A stretch of DNA of 64,000 nucleotides, taken from NCBI RefSeq assembly GCF_020360975.1, contig NW_025408667.1, forward strand, positions 1,426,001 through 1,490,000. The letters are read 5' to 3'. Made by a program: the position numbers and the translations under genes. The notes beneath the pieces were generated by a model, which was given only the letters and a program-made list of their open reading frames with translations, was not told the DNA's origin and made no database searches. Source of the DNA: Hirsutella rhossiliensis. Its lineage: Eukaryota > Ascomycota > Sordariomycetes > Hypocreales > Ophiocordycipitaceae. The number at the start of each line of letters is the position of its first letter. Within the stretch, counting starts at the first letter, position 1. This document shows, piece after piece, positions 21,457-32,010 of the stretch.

Positions 21457-22950
21457 CGAGCTTCACATGCGAATGCCGCCTGTTGCCGCTGCTACTTCTC
21501 CTCCTCCTCCTCTCTCCTCCTTCGTATCTCCCTGCTTTTCCTCCTTCTATAACTGGAGGGAGGATGCGCGCGGCAACGGATCGGTTGGAGGCCAATAGAA
21601 AAAAAATTGCAGCATTGTGAAACGTTGTGAAGGGGACGCCGGTTATCACCGGATCACCGGCAGCCAATGGATTTGTGCTGACACGAGAGAGCTCCGGAAG
21701 GCTGCGTGCCTGTGGGTACACTGCACTGTGCGGATTCATGGCCCCTCTGCGCTTGCAGGCGACATGAAGCTCGGCGAAAACCCGGCGAGCTTGGGGCCCA
21801 TCACGCTTTTGTACATGCTTGATGGGGGTTACTTCCGACATAGGTATTTCGCCCCAAGGAAAAGGGCCTTGGGTGGGGAAACCACCCACGATTACTCCGT
21901 ATCTGGGTGGAGGAATGGTCTTGGAAGCCCAGTTTTAGCTCCTACATCCAACGAACCTTGCTTGTGTGGCCCAACTAAGGTAGGTAGGTATCCGTAGGTA
22001 CCTCTTGTTTTCTATTCTGTAGGTACAAAGTGACTGTGCGGCGCAGCTCCCATTTGCCGAGGATGGCTGGATAAAGTTGGGAAAAACAATAAGGTATCCG
22101 CACTAAGGCAGGGAGTCATGCTTTGCAGTGGCGGCCTAAATTTCCAGGCAACCACGCTGCCGCCGCCGCTAAAAGGGGCCAGTCCTTATTAATTACGTCG
22201 CGTGTTCCACTTCCAGACGCATCCATCTTCTCTCCTGCAACCGACATCACTGCCCCATCGCCCAACATCCCTACCATCGCAACAACATCGAGGCCAGCAC
22301 CTCCGACATTTCGTGACCGTCACTTGTGCTCTTCTGCTTCGTCCGAGGCCGTGTTGCCACTGCTGGAGTTTCCCGTTCACGCGCTCGACGCTTCCGCCTC
22401 CAAACGAATCGGCCGACACGTCAGCAATCTCTGATCCATCAGTGCTTTGCTGCTACGCTGCGGCGTCTCATCTCGCAACTCCTGTTGGGGTCGACGGCTT
22501 GTCCTTGCGAACAGTTGCTGGAGACTGCGTGATAGTTGAGCTGACCCACGGCACGCTGGTGCAGAGGTGTTTGTCGAGGTGATTTGGTGGTGAGGAGGAT
22601 TGGAGGGCATTCAGATCCTTCTTTTGGCTTTGGCCGACTGTACTCCTTATTCACGTGCCCTCGGACCCTATTGTCTTCTCTTGGTTCCAAGTACAATCAA
22701 AAATTGAAAGTTTGCATTCACCCCAACCGAGAAACAAAGAAGAAAAGGAAAAGAAAGACTCTGTTTTGGCACCGAAAAGAAAATCTTCACTCTTGTTTCT
22801 GCAGACTGCGTCTTGTGCGACTCTGAGACTCACCCTCGGTATCTCCGCTCGGCCCCCCGACATCAACTGGACGCGCAACATCGCAGTGCCGACCTCGCCG
22901 TCGGTGCCGATTCCTCGTAAGCAGGAAACTCGGTTCAAGCAGCCGCCACC
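21457..22950. promoter_or_regulatory. Divergent intergenic region (DUG1 / MPE1)
   Basis: This 1.5-kb region separates divergent DUG1 and MPE1. It contains a CTCCTCCTC tract next to the DUG1 start, and repeated GTAGGTA (about 21,980-22,025). No frame in it has protein character. It should carry both promoters and a long MPE1 leader. Confidence 0.5.
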
Positions 22951-24957
22951 ATGGCGTCATCGGTGTTTTTCAAGTTCAAGTCCCAGAAGGAGCCCACAAG
23001 GGTCGAGTTCGACGGCACCGGCATCTCTGTGTTCGAGCTGAAGCGTGAAATCATCCACAAGAGTGGCCTTGGCGACGGAACCGACTTTGATCTTTTCATC
23101 TACACGGATGATAATAGCGAGGGTATGTTTCCACCTCCCCAGTTCCCCCGAAGACACATGCCGTTGCTAATACTGGGCTTCAGAATATGACGATGATACC
23201 ACCATTGTCCCCAGATCTACCACCGTGATAGCTCGGCGCCAGCCTGCGCTCAAGCCCGGAGCCGGCCGCGCCGCTCGCTATGTTTCGGGCAAGATGCCAG
23301 TGACTGCCAAAAATGCTGGCCGGAAAGAACAGTCCGTCAAGGCAGCCGCTTCAAAGCCGAGCAACAGCGCCATCAACCAAATGAACACGGCCATGACGGA
23401 AGAGGAAAAGATGGCAGCCATGTTTGCCGCCCAGAGCGAGCAGTGGTCTGCTCAGCAGGAGGAGATGTCACAGTAAGTGCGCTATTGGCCCAGGATAGCG
23501 CCCACGAATCACACGGCTAACCATCTTTCAGCCAAGCACCAGTCTTCAAGCCGGGTTCCAAGCGACCAGCCAACGTGCCGGACCATGATCCCCCAAACGG
23601 CTACATTTGCTACCGATGCGGAAATAAGGGCCACTGGATACAGCTGTGCCCGACGAATGACGACCCGGACTTTGACAACCGACCCCGGGTGAAGCGGACG
23701 ACGGGCATCCCGCGCTCCTTCTTGCAAAAGGTTGACAAGTCGGTCGTCCTGGCGCAGACCGATGGTGATGAGACAAAGCGACCATCCGGCATCATGGTGA
23801 ATGCCGAAGGAGACTTTGTCATCGCAGAGCCTGACAAGGCATCTTGGGAGCAGTTCCAGGCCAAGACCAAGTCCTCGTCTGCCCACAAGGAGGCGCAGGC
23901 CGAGAACAAGGAGGTGCAAGAGCGCGGCCTCGAGTGTTCGATTGACAAAAAAATGTTCATAGAGCCAATGAAGACTCCTTGCTGCAAGAAGACGTTTTGT
24001 AACGACTGCATCACGAATGGTCTTATCGAAAGCGACTTCGTCTGTCCTGCGTGCCAGACCGAAGGTGTGCTGATAGATGACTTGACACCTGACGAAGGCA
24101 CGTCAAAGAAGATTCAAGAATACTTGAAAGAGAAGGAAACGGCCAAATCTACACCGCCAGCGTCGCCAGAAGCCGCAGCCGACGACGGGACCAACGTCCA
24201 TGGAGAGAACAAGGATGGGGAAGCCCAGAAGGCTGAGCAATCGGATCAGCCGGAGGACGGCACCAAGGACTCTGGGGACGTGGACAAGTCGAGCTCACCA
24301 GCGCCTCTACAATCCGCAAAGTCGCCCCCCAAGGGCCCTCAGAGTCTCGTCCACGACGCGAAACCTGCCGAAAGCCAGAATACCGAGGTTTCAACGGCTG
24401 GCGAAGGAAACCCCAAGAAGCGGCCCGCTGACGACTTTCTGGAGAATCCTCGGATCCCCAAAGGCCCCAAGGCGATGCAAAATCAACAGGCCATGAACAC
24501 GACGCCCAGCATGATGAACGGCATGCCCAACATGGGCATGAATAGCATGATGTTCAACGGCATGGGGATGATGCCCAACATGATGGGCATGCCAAACATG
24601 AACATGAACATGGGCATGCCGATGATGGGCATGCCGATGATGGGCATGCCTGGCTTTGGGGGGATGAACAGCGGAAACTTTGGAGGGATGAATGGGGGGT
24701 GGGGAATGAACGACATGGGTGGCATGAACGGTATGAACGGCATGAATGGTATGGGCGGCATGAATACCCCAGGGGGTCCAATGAGCGGTCCCGTGGCCAA
24801 CGGCATGGGAGGCATGAATGGCGGTTTCCAGAACGGAGCAAGCTTTCCGCCCGCCAACGGCGCCGACGACGACGCCTACTTTCGAAAGCCGGTCAACCCC
24901 CATCGGCACCAGAATAAGCAGCGGAGAGTACGCCCGAGCGACTACAGGGAGCTCTGA
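22951..24957 (+). CDS. MPE1: Cleavage and polyadenylation factor subunit MPE1 (RBBP6-like)
   Basis: Exons 22,951-23,122, 23,184-23,472 and 23,532-24,957 give 628 residues; introns GTATGT..CAG and GTAAGT..CAG keep frame. MPE1 is a nuclear CPF subunit that helps pre-mRNA 3'-end cleavage and polyadenylation. In order are the N-terminal DWNN ubiquitin-like domain (VFFKFKSQKEPTRVEFDGTG, about 1-78), a CCHC zinc knuckle (CYRCGNKGHWIQLC) in the third exon, and a RING/U-box-like domain (CSIDKKMFIEP..CCKKTFCNDCI..CPACQ). An acidic/Ser-rich linker, an NPKKRPADDFLENPRIPKGPKAM motif and a Met/Gly/Asn-rich tail follow. The tail (about 24,480-24,840) is built of repeated MGM, MNG and MPMMG units and ends in a basic RRVRPSDYREL. 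The start context is GCCACCATGG. Confidence 0.95.
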
Positions 24958-25400
24958 CACTGCTACTTGTTGCCATTCCGTTTGGAATGGGTTCTCTGCA
25001 GCGACGACTCACGTCACCTTTGTACATAGTCGAGAATTCGTCTTCAGTGGGCGCGGCAATGCGCGGCAGCGCTTCGACACTGTGGCTGGTGGGTTATTGC
25101 TTGGTTGTGGACAGGCGCTTGGGCATCTGGGAAGGCATTTTCGAGGTCATTGGTCGTCTCGAGAGGGGGTTTCATAATTCTGGCGCATAAGAGAGAGGAT
25201 GAGTGGTTGTTTGGCGCCTGTATCGCGCCCGTCATTGTAGCAAAATGAAAGGCAATGCGCTGCACACGTCGAGCTAAAGACGGGGCCATGGTACATGCAA
25301 GCAAAGTATGGGTATCTCGAGGAAGAATGTTTGCAACTTGTCTCTTGTATGCACCTTGAGCGTCGTGACACATGTTGCCTTGTTTCCAATCAACGCCTCG
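24958..25400. other. Convergent intergenic, no gene seen
   Basis: Spacer between the convergent MPE1 and GET3 genes, presumably their 3' untranslated regions. Nothing else recognised. Confidence 0.65.
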
Positions 25401-26527
25401 TCACTCCGGGGGAACGTAGGGACGAATCAAGAGCTCGCTAAACTTTTCCAACTTTTCCTTGCCGCGGACCTCGTCGACGAGCAGGGGCATCTTTGCGACG
25501 TTGAAGTCCTCGGCGTAGAGTTCCTCGTACTGGTCGAGGTACTTCTTCTGCATCTTGCGGCGGGCATTGCACTGCTCGCAGTCACTAGCTTTTTTGGGGA
25601 AGAGGAGCTGATTAACGACGATGCAGTGAGTGTCGATGCCGTAGCTGGCGAGCTCCTGGATCATGCGCTCCGTCTCGTACAAGGAGAGAAACTCTGCGAT
25701 GCAGACGCAGACAAAGGTGGTGAGTTGGGCGTCCTTGAACTGCGTGTTGACCTCTGAGATTGTCTCGCGCAGCGACTCGAGCTTCTCCATCATGTCGTTG
25801 AGGTTCTGGCCGTTGGGCAGCGCGCCGTTGGAGCCGAGGAAGCCGTTGAGCAGTGGCCCGTATTGAGACGAGAGCTGGGAGACTTTTGCGAGGGCTTTTT
25901 CGAGGACAGAGGGGAATTGGAGGAAGCGGAGGGTGTGGCCGGTCGGAGCGGTGTCGAAGATGATTGTTTCGTAGGAGAGGGATTTGACTTGTTTGAGCAC
26001 CTCTGCAAAGGACATGGCCTCGTCGATGCCAGGGATCTGTGTATTGGTATGTAACCGTCAGGATATTTGCCTGGCTCCAAATACTTTAAATCTTTTATTT
26101 TCATCATTGTCTGCAAACGCACCGCAAAGGCCAAGTCCTGCATCATGCCCCCAATGCCAGCGCCGCCCATGGGACTGGCGTCGTCGGCATCCTCGCCCTG
26201 ACCGGCGAGCAGATCCTGCATGCTGCCGTTGGGGTCGATCTCCATGGCGCTGAGGTTGTCGAAGCCATGGACGAGGCGGGCCTCCTTGCCAAACTTTTGC
26301 GAAAAGGCGTCGGACAGGTTGTGGGCCGGGTCGGTGCTGATGAGCAAGACGGAGCGGCGGACGCGGGCGAGCTGTATGGCGAGGGAGCACGACGTCGTCG
26401 TCTTGCCGACGCCGCCCTTGCCGCCGACGAAGATCCAGCGGAGCGAGCGCTGGTCGAGCAGCGACTGGAGCGTCGGCTCGAGGGCGGAGCCGTCGTCGGC
26501 GGAGATGACGGCGGCCGACGAGGACAT
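25401..26527 (-). CDS. GET3: GET3 ATPase, tail-anchored protein targeting factor
   Basis: Exons are 26,527-26,123 and 26,036-25,401; the 86-base intron (GTGCGT..CAG) joins MMQDLAFA to [16 protein letters not shown]. The product is 346 residues, normal for fungi. GET3 is a cytosolic dimeric ATPase that takes tail-anchored membrane proteins from the GET4/5 complex to the GET1/2 receptor in the ER. Visible elements are the deviant P-loop [12 protein letters not shown], switch [13 protein letters not shown], the A-loop [12 protein letters not shown], and the CEQC pair that coordinates the dimer zinc. The start [13 protein letters not shown] at 26,527 is chosen by family length. The same frame is open upstream to 26,773 and would add a polyglutamine run, so a longer isoform cannot be excluded. 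Confidence 0.95.
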
Positions 26528-28384
26528 GGCGGCGGCGGCGACGTCGATCTCTCCTTGTTCGTGCGGGGGAGGGGGAGGTTGGTAGTCGAGCTGCTGCTGC
26601 TGCTGCTGCTGGGTCTGCGAAGGGAGCGACGTCGGCGTGCTGGCTCTTGCTTTGTCGGCGTATCGTTTCAGGATTGGGTGGCGTCTTGACGATTGAGGCG
26701 AGGAGGGGCATTTCTGTGCACCCCACCCAGACTCTAAAGTAATTAACCCAAACCCTAGTGACCATGCGTGCATGTTTGTTCCTCAACTACATCATTATGC
26801 ATTCATTCACCCATTGGTAGTTATTTTCCATCCTATCCGTGGATCTGGCAGCACTCTCATATACAAGACAGTTGAGCCCTGAATCGGTGTTGATATCCAA
26901 GGTGATTCATACCCAGTTCAAACATGCAAGGGCCCAGGACAACAATAACAACAACAAGCCCTCTTGAGTATTCATGTTCGCTTCAGCTGGTCTAGCCTCG
27001 CTCATGTTTTCGAGCATGACCTTAAACTAAAAAAGCCCCCCCGTACCGACCAGGTCCGCTCACGTTCTTTGAAGTTGGTACTCTCGGGACATGTTGAAAT
27101 ATTCCACTACTTCCAGGACGTAGGGCGAATCCAGGTGTAAACTCGATTACGCAACCTGCGAATGATAAAAGTGCGATACATATAAAAAGAGCTGCTCGAT
27201 TGATGACCGGCGAGTTGAAGAGAAAGGGGGCACGTTGGGTAGCCGAGTTTCTACATCGAGGCCGCTGGGGACATCAATTCCGAGCGTTTATGTGGGTTCA
27301 ACTTTCTTCAAAGTCGAGCAGGTTTATGCCATCGCTGTTCTCCCGAAGAAGACCTTGGCGGAACTGAAATGTCTCAAGCCGTCCTCCGCCACGCCTAGTC
27401 AAGTCCGGTCTCACATCTGCAAGGCAACCAACGTCCACGTTGCGAGAAATGACTCGTTCGCCGAGCCTCTTTTCTGCCAAGCAGGAAATCCATCTTGCAT
27501 CTCGTGAGCAAGTACATAGGCGCGGCTCAGCGGGCATTTCAGCCCCGGGGCTGACAGTGGTTGTTGCCTCCAAATAATTCGTATCGAAGCGTCGACACAC
27601 CAACACTGCCAAGCATGTCTCTGTGCCTAGCCGTCAGGGCACCCAATACCCTCACGTGCTCTTATGCCGATTCCCGCAAACGATGACTCTGCCTCAATCC
27701 CTCATCCGCCTCGTAGTTACACAGCTCAGCCATGCGTCCGGTCTCGTTGCGCTGCTTATTTTGCGAGGTTGGTCAGCAACAAGAAAACGTCACCAGCCCC
27801 AATAGATGTTTTCAGCTCCGTGCCTCTTTCTAATGCTCAATCGTTTGCTGTGAGATGGCTTGGTGTTTGATGACGTGTCCCCTGCGGCCTTTGTTCTATG
27901 CCGCCGCTGTCCTGACAGAATCGGGGCTCGAATGCGATGCAAATTCTATGACGCTTGGAGCCGAGCTGAAGCGGCGAGGCAATATTCTCGGCTGCCCAGG
28001 AAGAATAATGCGCGCCCCGCTCTGGTGAGTAGTCAAAGATGGACCAAACGCTGACGATAGATAGGAGAGAATTCGGATATTGACCCAAGAGCTGAATTGA
28101 GTTGAGAGCAACGAGGCTGGCTGTACTTTACCTGGTGGCGCGACCTCCAAAGCCCGGCTCGTGGTCTCACATGGCCAGCCGTTCAAACCAACATGGAAGA
28201 CAAGTGATGAAAATAAGGCCGTGTCATGGTGGGGAGGCGCAGTTGAACGCGAGAGTGCGTGCCGTTCGTATACGGGTGGGCTGCGATTCGTATTGCTGAC
28301 GTACGAGGCTATCGGGCCCGTCTTGCAAGGTAATCGTGCGCCTCTGCTTGGGGTCTTTTATTCGAGTTTAGAGGTCTGAGTATC

Positions 28385-28392
28385 TATATAAA
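28385..28392 (+). promoter_or_regulatory. TATA box candidate of the small secreted protein gene
   Basis: TATATAAA lies 136 bases upstream of the ATG at 28,528, a plausible spacing for a fungal TATA element with a leader of about 100 bases. A canonical TATA is uncommon among the other genes in this window and would fit strongly regulated expression. Confidence 0.5.
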
Positions 28393-28426
28393 CCCGAGTT
28401 CGTCTCGACGTTGCATGTTTTCTGAG

Positions 28427-28453
28427 CAGCACCAGCACCAGCACCAGCACCAC
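28427..28453 (+). repeat. CAGCAC hexanucleotide repeat in the 5' leader
   Basis: Four perfect CAGCAC units followed by CAC and a CAACAGCAACAAG stretch lie in the presumed 5' untranslated region, giving an unstructured CA/AAC-rich leader. Confidence 0.85.
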
Positions 28454-28527
28454 AACAGCAACAAGACAGCTCAGAACAGCCTTTCTCTACCAAAGACCAC
28501 ACAGAAACCCACTTGACACTCGACAAG

Positions 28528-28849
28528 ATGAAGTTCCTCGCCGTCGTCGCCGCTCTTTCGTCCTTCGCCGCCGCCGGCACTGTCGGCGAGAGGTCGGCTT
28601 ATGAATGCACTCCCGGCACCTACCAGTGCCTGGATCAGTCCGGGTGGCAGGTCTGCGACGTGAGCGGCAAATGGGTCGTACGTATCTGCCCGGACTTGCA
28701 AATCCTCAACCGTGAAGTGGGATTGAAGACTGACAAGATGTTTCTCTCCTTAGTTTGCGGGCAATTGCCCTCCCAAGACCGTCTGCAGATTCTACGAACC
28801 GAGCAAGAGCCCCTACTGCATTCCTCATGACCCCGGCTACTCTCACTAA
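28528..28849 (+). CDS. Small secreted cysteine-rich protein (81 aa)
   Basis: Exons 28,528-28,677 and 28,754-28,849; the 76-base intron (GTACGT..TTAG) joins SGKWV to FAGNCPPKTVC. The signal peptide MKFLAVVAALSSFAAAG is clear. The mature part of about 63 residues has exactly six cysteines (ECT, YQC, QVC, GNC, TVC, YCIP), enough for three disulfides, and ends DPGYSH. It resembles the many short fungal secreted proteins with a GTYQC..GWQVC..GKW pattern, whose functions are mostly unknown. Possible roles are a surface-active or host/competitor-directed protein, but sequence alone does not show this. The start at 28,528 is chosen because it begins the signal peptide. It lies alone in a gene-poor stretch with its own TATA box. 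Confidence 0.85.
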
Positions 28850-31200
28850 ATTTGCCCCTGGCTCCTTGGGGGAGAGCAAAGGTCGTGCTCTGAAGTTGTC
28901 TCTGCTGGTTATCAATGTCAAGTAGAATCAAGAGCGGCGTCGTCACACTGGGCCTTGTGGGGAAGTTTGAGACTCTGGGGTTACACATCGTCATTCATTT
29001 GCTCTGAAGCAGTTGGGAATCGTTCACACTAGAGGGTAACTCTCTCCTTTAATGGCCCTTTAAATTGAACAAGTTTCGAATTCTTGAGGGCGGCACGTCG
29101 GCGCGAGCACTCAGTTAGCACGTGAGAAGGCCCCTTTCTACATTCAATATTCGTGAACATACCTCCAGGTACTTCAGGACTATGAGAGAGTCTGAAGAAA
29201 GTCGGAGAGATGTGGGCTTGCCTGCATGCTTTCTCAACATAGCGCGGCACCTGATGATGTGGGCTTGTTCTCAATTCAGCCCTTCGATCTCGGCCCCTCG
29301 AATGCCATTAGAGGCTTCGATTGCATGACGACACTCGGGAACTCCGTATAGTCTTGTGGATGAGCTCCAGGAAGTTCTGGACTGTGAATCCTTGCCCCTG
29401 ACAGACTAAGCCACCCAAGGGGCTGATCGGCAAATCTTAGGCGAGATCTCCACCCGCTTCGGCCATCCCGATGTCACTGCCTCGATCATATCCGCTAATG
29501 TATATAATTAACACTTATTCTCGGAAATCCCATGTCTCGTATAGAAGTACTGCTATTAATACAGTACGCCAAGCAAGCTTGCTCAGGGCAATCAATGTCC
29601 AGAGCCACAGAGTCCTCCAATTCTGACAACAACACGCGACACGCCACCTGAGTTGGAGCTCTAACTGACAGGATAACATTCCATAGCAGCTCATTCATGT
29701 ACGACTGTGTTTGCTTGGAAAACTCGGAAATTTCCGGTAGCCCTGCTCTCTATTTTAAAGTAGGAAGGAGCTTAAAGCAAAGCTGTGATCTTGCCCGCCG
29801 AGTATAAAGTATGACCTTAAAAATTACAGCATGAAATTCATTTACCAATTATATCGGTGTCAAGGAAAGCCCACGTTTACATATCACGTCCGTTGCGGAA
29901 CACTTGGTATGCACAACTCCCACGCAAAGATCAAGTGACTAAGATCACCAGGTCTTCCCGACGCACCCCAAACTCAGGCGAGCGAGAGCATGTAGTAACT
30001 TCGTTTTATTAGAAGATGATCCTGACGTTTGAGATGGGCGAGGAGCCTTCGGTAATAGTAGTCCGCGGACCGATTAAGTATTCTTCACGATGGTGGCTGT
30101 GTACAATAAGACCCGACCTTGGAACGTTCTCGGGTTGCACGTCAGTCGTGAGGGAGTATTAGCGGTCATATCACCGTAGTCGTGTGTGAGGGTATCAAGT
30201 CCATAGCCCGGCACCTCGAAAGGCAACCGGGATAGCATGAAGAGCATTTCGAGACCACTTGAACCATTTGTCGAGTCTTGTCGAAGTTCCGCCGTCGGCA
30301 GATACTAACGCATTCGATTTTAAAGATGTCAGCCGTGCAATAGGATTGTTTAAATCTTGAAGACTAACAGGACTACGGCCTTGTATGTTGAAACAGTCCA
30401 GACCGACTGACGGCCCCCCTTTTCTCTATTCAAAATTAGGGTGCTTTTTTATTAATGTCTCATATTATTCGAGAATATGATACTTGGCGGCCATTTGGAA
30501 GAATGCTTACGATCAAGTAGCTGAAAAGGATGTTCAAGGGATTTCATGCTTGAGGTATTTTCTCTTGACAATCGTCGACGGAAATCCTCCTCTTAGATGA
30601 GCCATCTAGGAAATGGCTGTCAGTTGTCCTAGCCAGCTCAGGGGCCCTTCAGTTGTCTGTGTGATTCTCCCAACCATCCATTCAAAACTCAGCTGGAAAA
30701 TATCTTCAAGGATATTTGATCGATTTTCTAGTGTTTTAGGTGGCTTGTCATACCTACGTCTCTCATGTTAGGTGGACCGAGCAGCTCCGGCACGCCTAGG
30801 TGCTCCTGAAGCCAGGGACGAGCGGCTGCTGGCCAGGGACGACCTCCACGAGAGTGGCGATGTGCTCAAGGAGCTGGGCGTCGAGCTTCGTATGTCGCTA
30901 CAACATAGCACCGGCAATAATTCACAAATAACCTGACAGTTATGTTCTCCACGGAGACCGAAGTCATTTGTATGAGCCTGATGATCGAAGTGGGTATCGT
31001 TGCGCATTTCTACAAAACGGTGGAGTTTTCTGGCCAAGCGGTCACCACGGACAAAAATGTGATGGTACAGGCAGAGATGGAAAAGACAGGCTGGCCGATA
31101 AAAAAGGAGACAAAGAAGAAGAATGCTTGACCGCTGGGGAAGGACCGTTCTCCGACTGGTGAACAGCTCCGTTCTCCGCTTTCCATTTTCTCGGCCACTG
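28850..31200. other. Long gene-poor region with orphan exon-like fragment
   Basis: No complete gene is recognised over 2.3 kb. At 30,772-31,132 (+) a coding-like fragment appears. After a TTAG acceptor the frame reads GAPEARDERLLARDDLHESGDVLKELGVEL, then a good intron (GTATGT..CTGACAG). After that, a protein-like frame (HLYEPDDRSGYRCAFLQNGG) is reached only with a phase mismatch. It may be a gene remnant. The rest (29.3-30.7 kb) is AT-richer and without long frames. Confidence 0.4.
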
Positions 31201-32010
31201 TTACCAGTTCTGTCCCCTCCACTCTTGGAGCCAACTCTCCATAGATTCCTGGAACTTCAAGTCGGCATATTCGAGCTCCTGGCTGTCTGGAGCTGTGTCT
31301 CGGAGTTCCATGACTCTGTGTGCTGCGTCGTTCAGACTCTGGTCTTCCCGGCTCATATCCACCTGCTTGGGTTCTGGCGCAGGCGTCAATGCTTCGCTGA
31401 CGGTATACGAGTTGCCGGAATTTGACTTAAAAGCGATGGTGCCATCCGCTTCGATGACAATCTCAGTCAGAGTATTCTGATCCTCTCGCTCTAGCATGTG
31501 TTGCTTGAATCCATCGGTGCTTTCCGAGCTAAACAAAAACTCCGTAACTTGCTGAGAAGCTACGGCGGCGGCAACGGCGGCGGCCACCATGGCACCAGGG
31601 CCGGCTTCGACTGTGGCAATTCCGGCGGCTGTGCTGGCCAGGGCGGAAATGGTCCTTGGAGCAAACTTCTCCATGTAGTCAACGATCTTGCGGAAGTTGA
31701 GGGGCTTGGAGACGTAAGACGTCTTTTGCTCCAGTTCGACCCAGGTAATCGCCCACCAGTCTACCCCGATGGTGCCGAAACCGGTGTGATACTGAACTAC
31801 CATGCGGTCCTCGGCCCGCTCGCCCGGCTGGATGATTGGCCATGTGTGATTGTGTTTGTAAACGCTGCTGTACTTGTGCACCACGGAGACTTCTTGAAGC
31901 GGCCTTGGGGTATTGTTGCGCACCGAAACGGATGCCTTGCGGACCCTCAACTGGGCCGTGGCGATCTCCAGAAGCGTGAGGAGGACCGCAAATATCATCC
32001 TCTTTTCCAT
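31201..32010 (-). CDS. Secreted protein resembling the Up-regulated-in-Daf-2 (PUD) domain family
   Basis: A single exon of 269 residues from the ATG at 32,010, chosen because it begins a good signal peptide (MEKRMIFAVLLTLLEIATA). The 28 codons upstream in the same frame are probably leader. The mature N-terminal domain of about 90 residues (VSVRNNTPRPLQEVSVVHKYSS, PGERAEDRMVVQYHTGFGTIGVDWW) resembles the beta-rich domain found in nematode PUD proteins and many fungal proteins of unknown role; I assign this from memory of the motif. A hydrophobic Ala/Gly-rich segment follows in the middle (AGPGAMVAAAVAAAVAS), then an acidic helical C-terminus rich in Glu/Gln. The Ala-rich segment could insert into membranes, but that is inference. 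There are no cysteines. It is divergent from the adenylate-forming enzyme. Confidence 0.75.
   Translation of the reverse strand: MEKRMIFAVLLTLLEIATAQLRVRKASVSVRNNTPRPLQEVSVVHKYSSVYKHNHTWPIIQPGERAEDRMVVQYHTGFGTIGVDWWAITWVELEQKTSYVSKPLNFRKIVDYMEKFAPRTISALASTAAGIATVEAGPGAMVAAAVAAAVASQQVTEFLFSSESTDGFKQHMLEREDQNTLTEIVIEADGTIAFKSNSGNSYTVSEALTPAPEPKQVDMSREDQSLNDAAHRVMELRDTAPDSQELEYADLKFQESMESWLQEWRGQNW

Larger units (their letters stand above)
26528..28527. other. Long intergenic region, no confident gene
   Basis: Two kilobases between GET3 and the secreted-protein gene. A CTG repeat of about seven units (26,591-26,611) lies just upstream of the GET3 start. Frames at 27,235-27,507 (+) and 27,298-27,612 (-) overlap and lack recognisable character. 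The part nearest 28.5 kb is the promoter of the secreted-protein gene. Confidence 0.5.
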
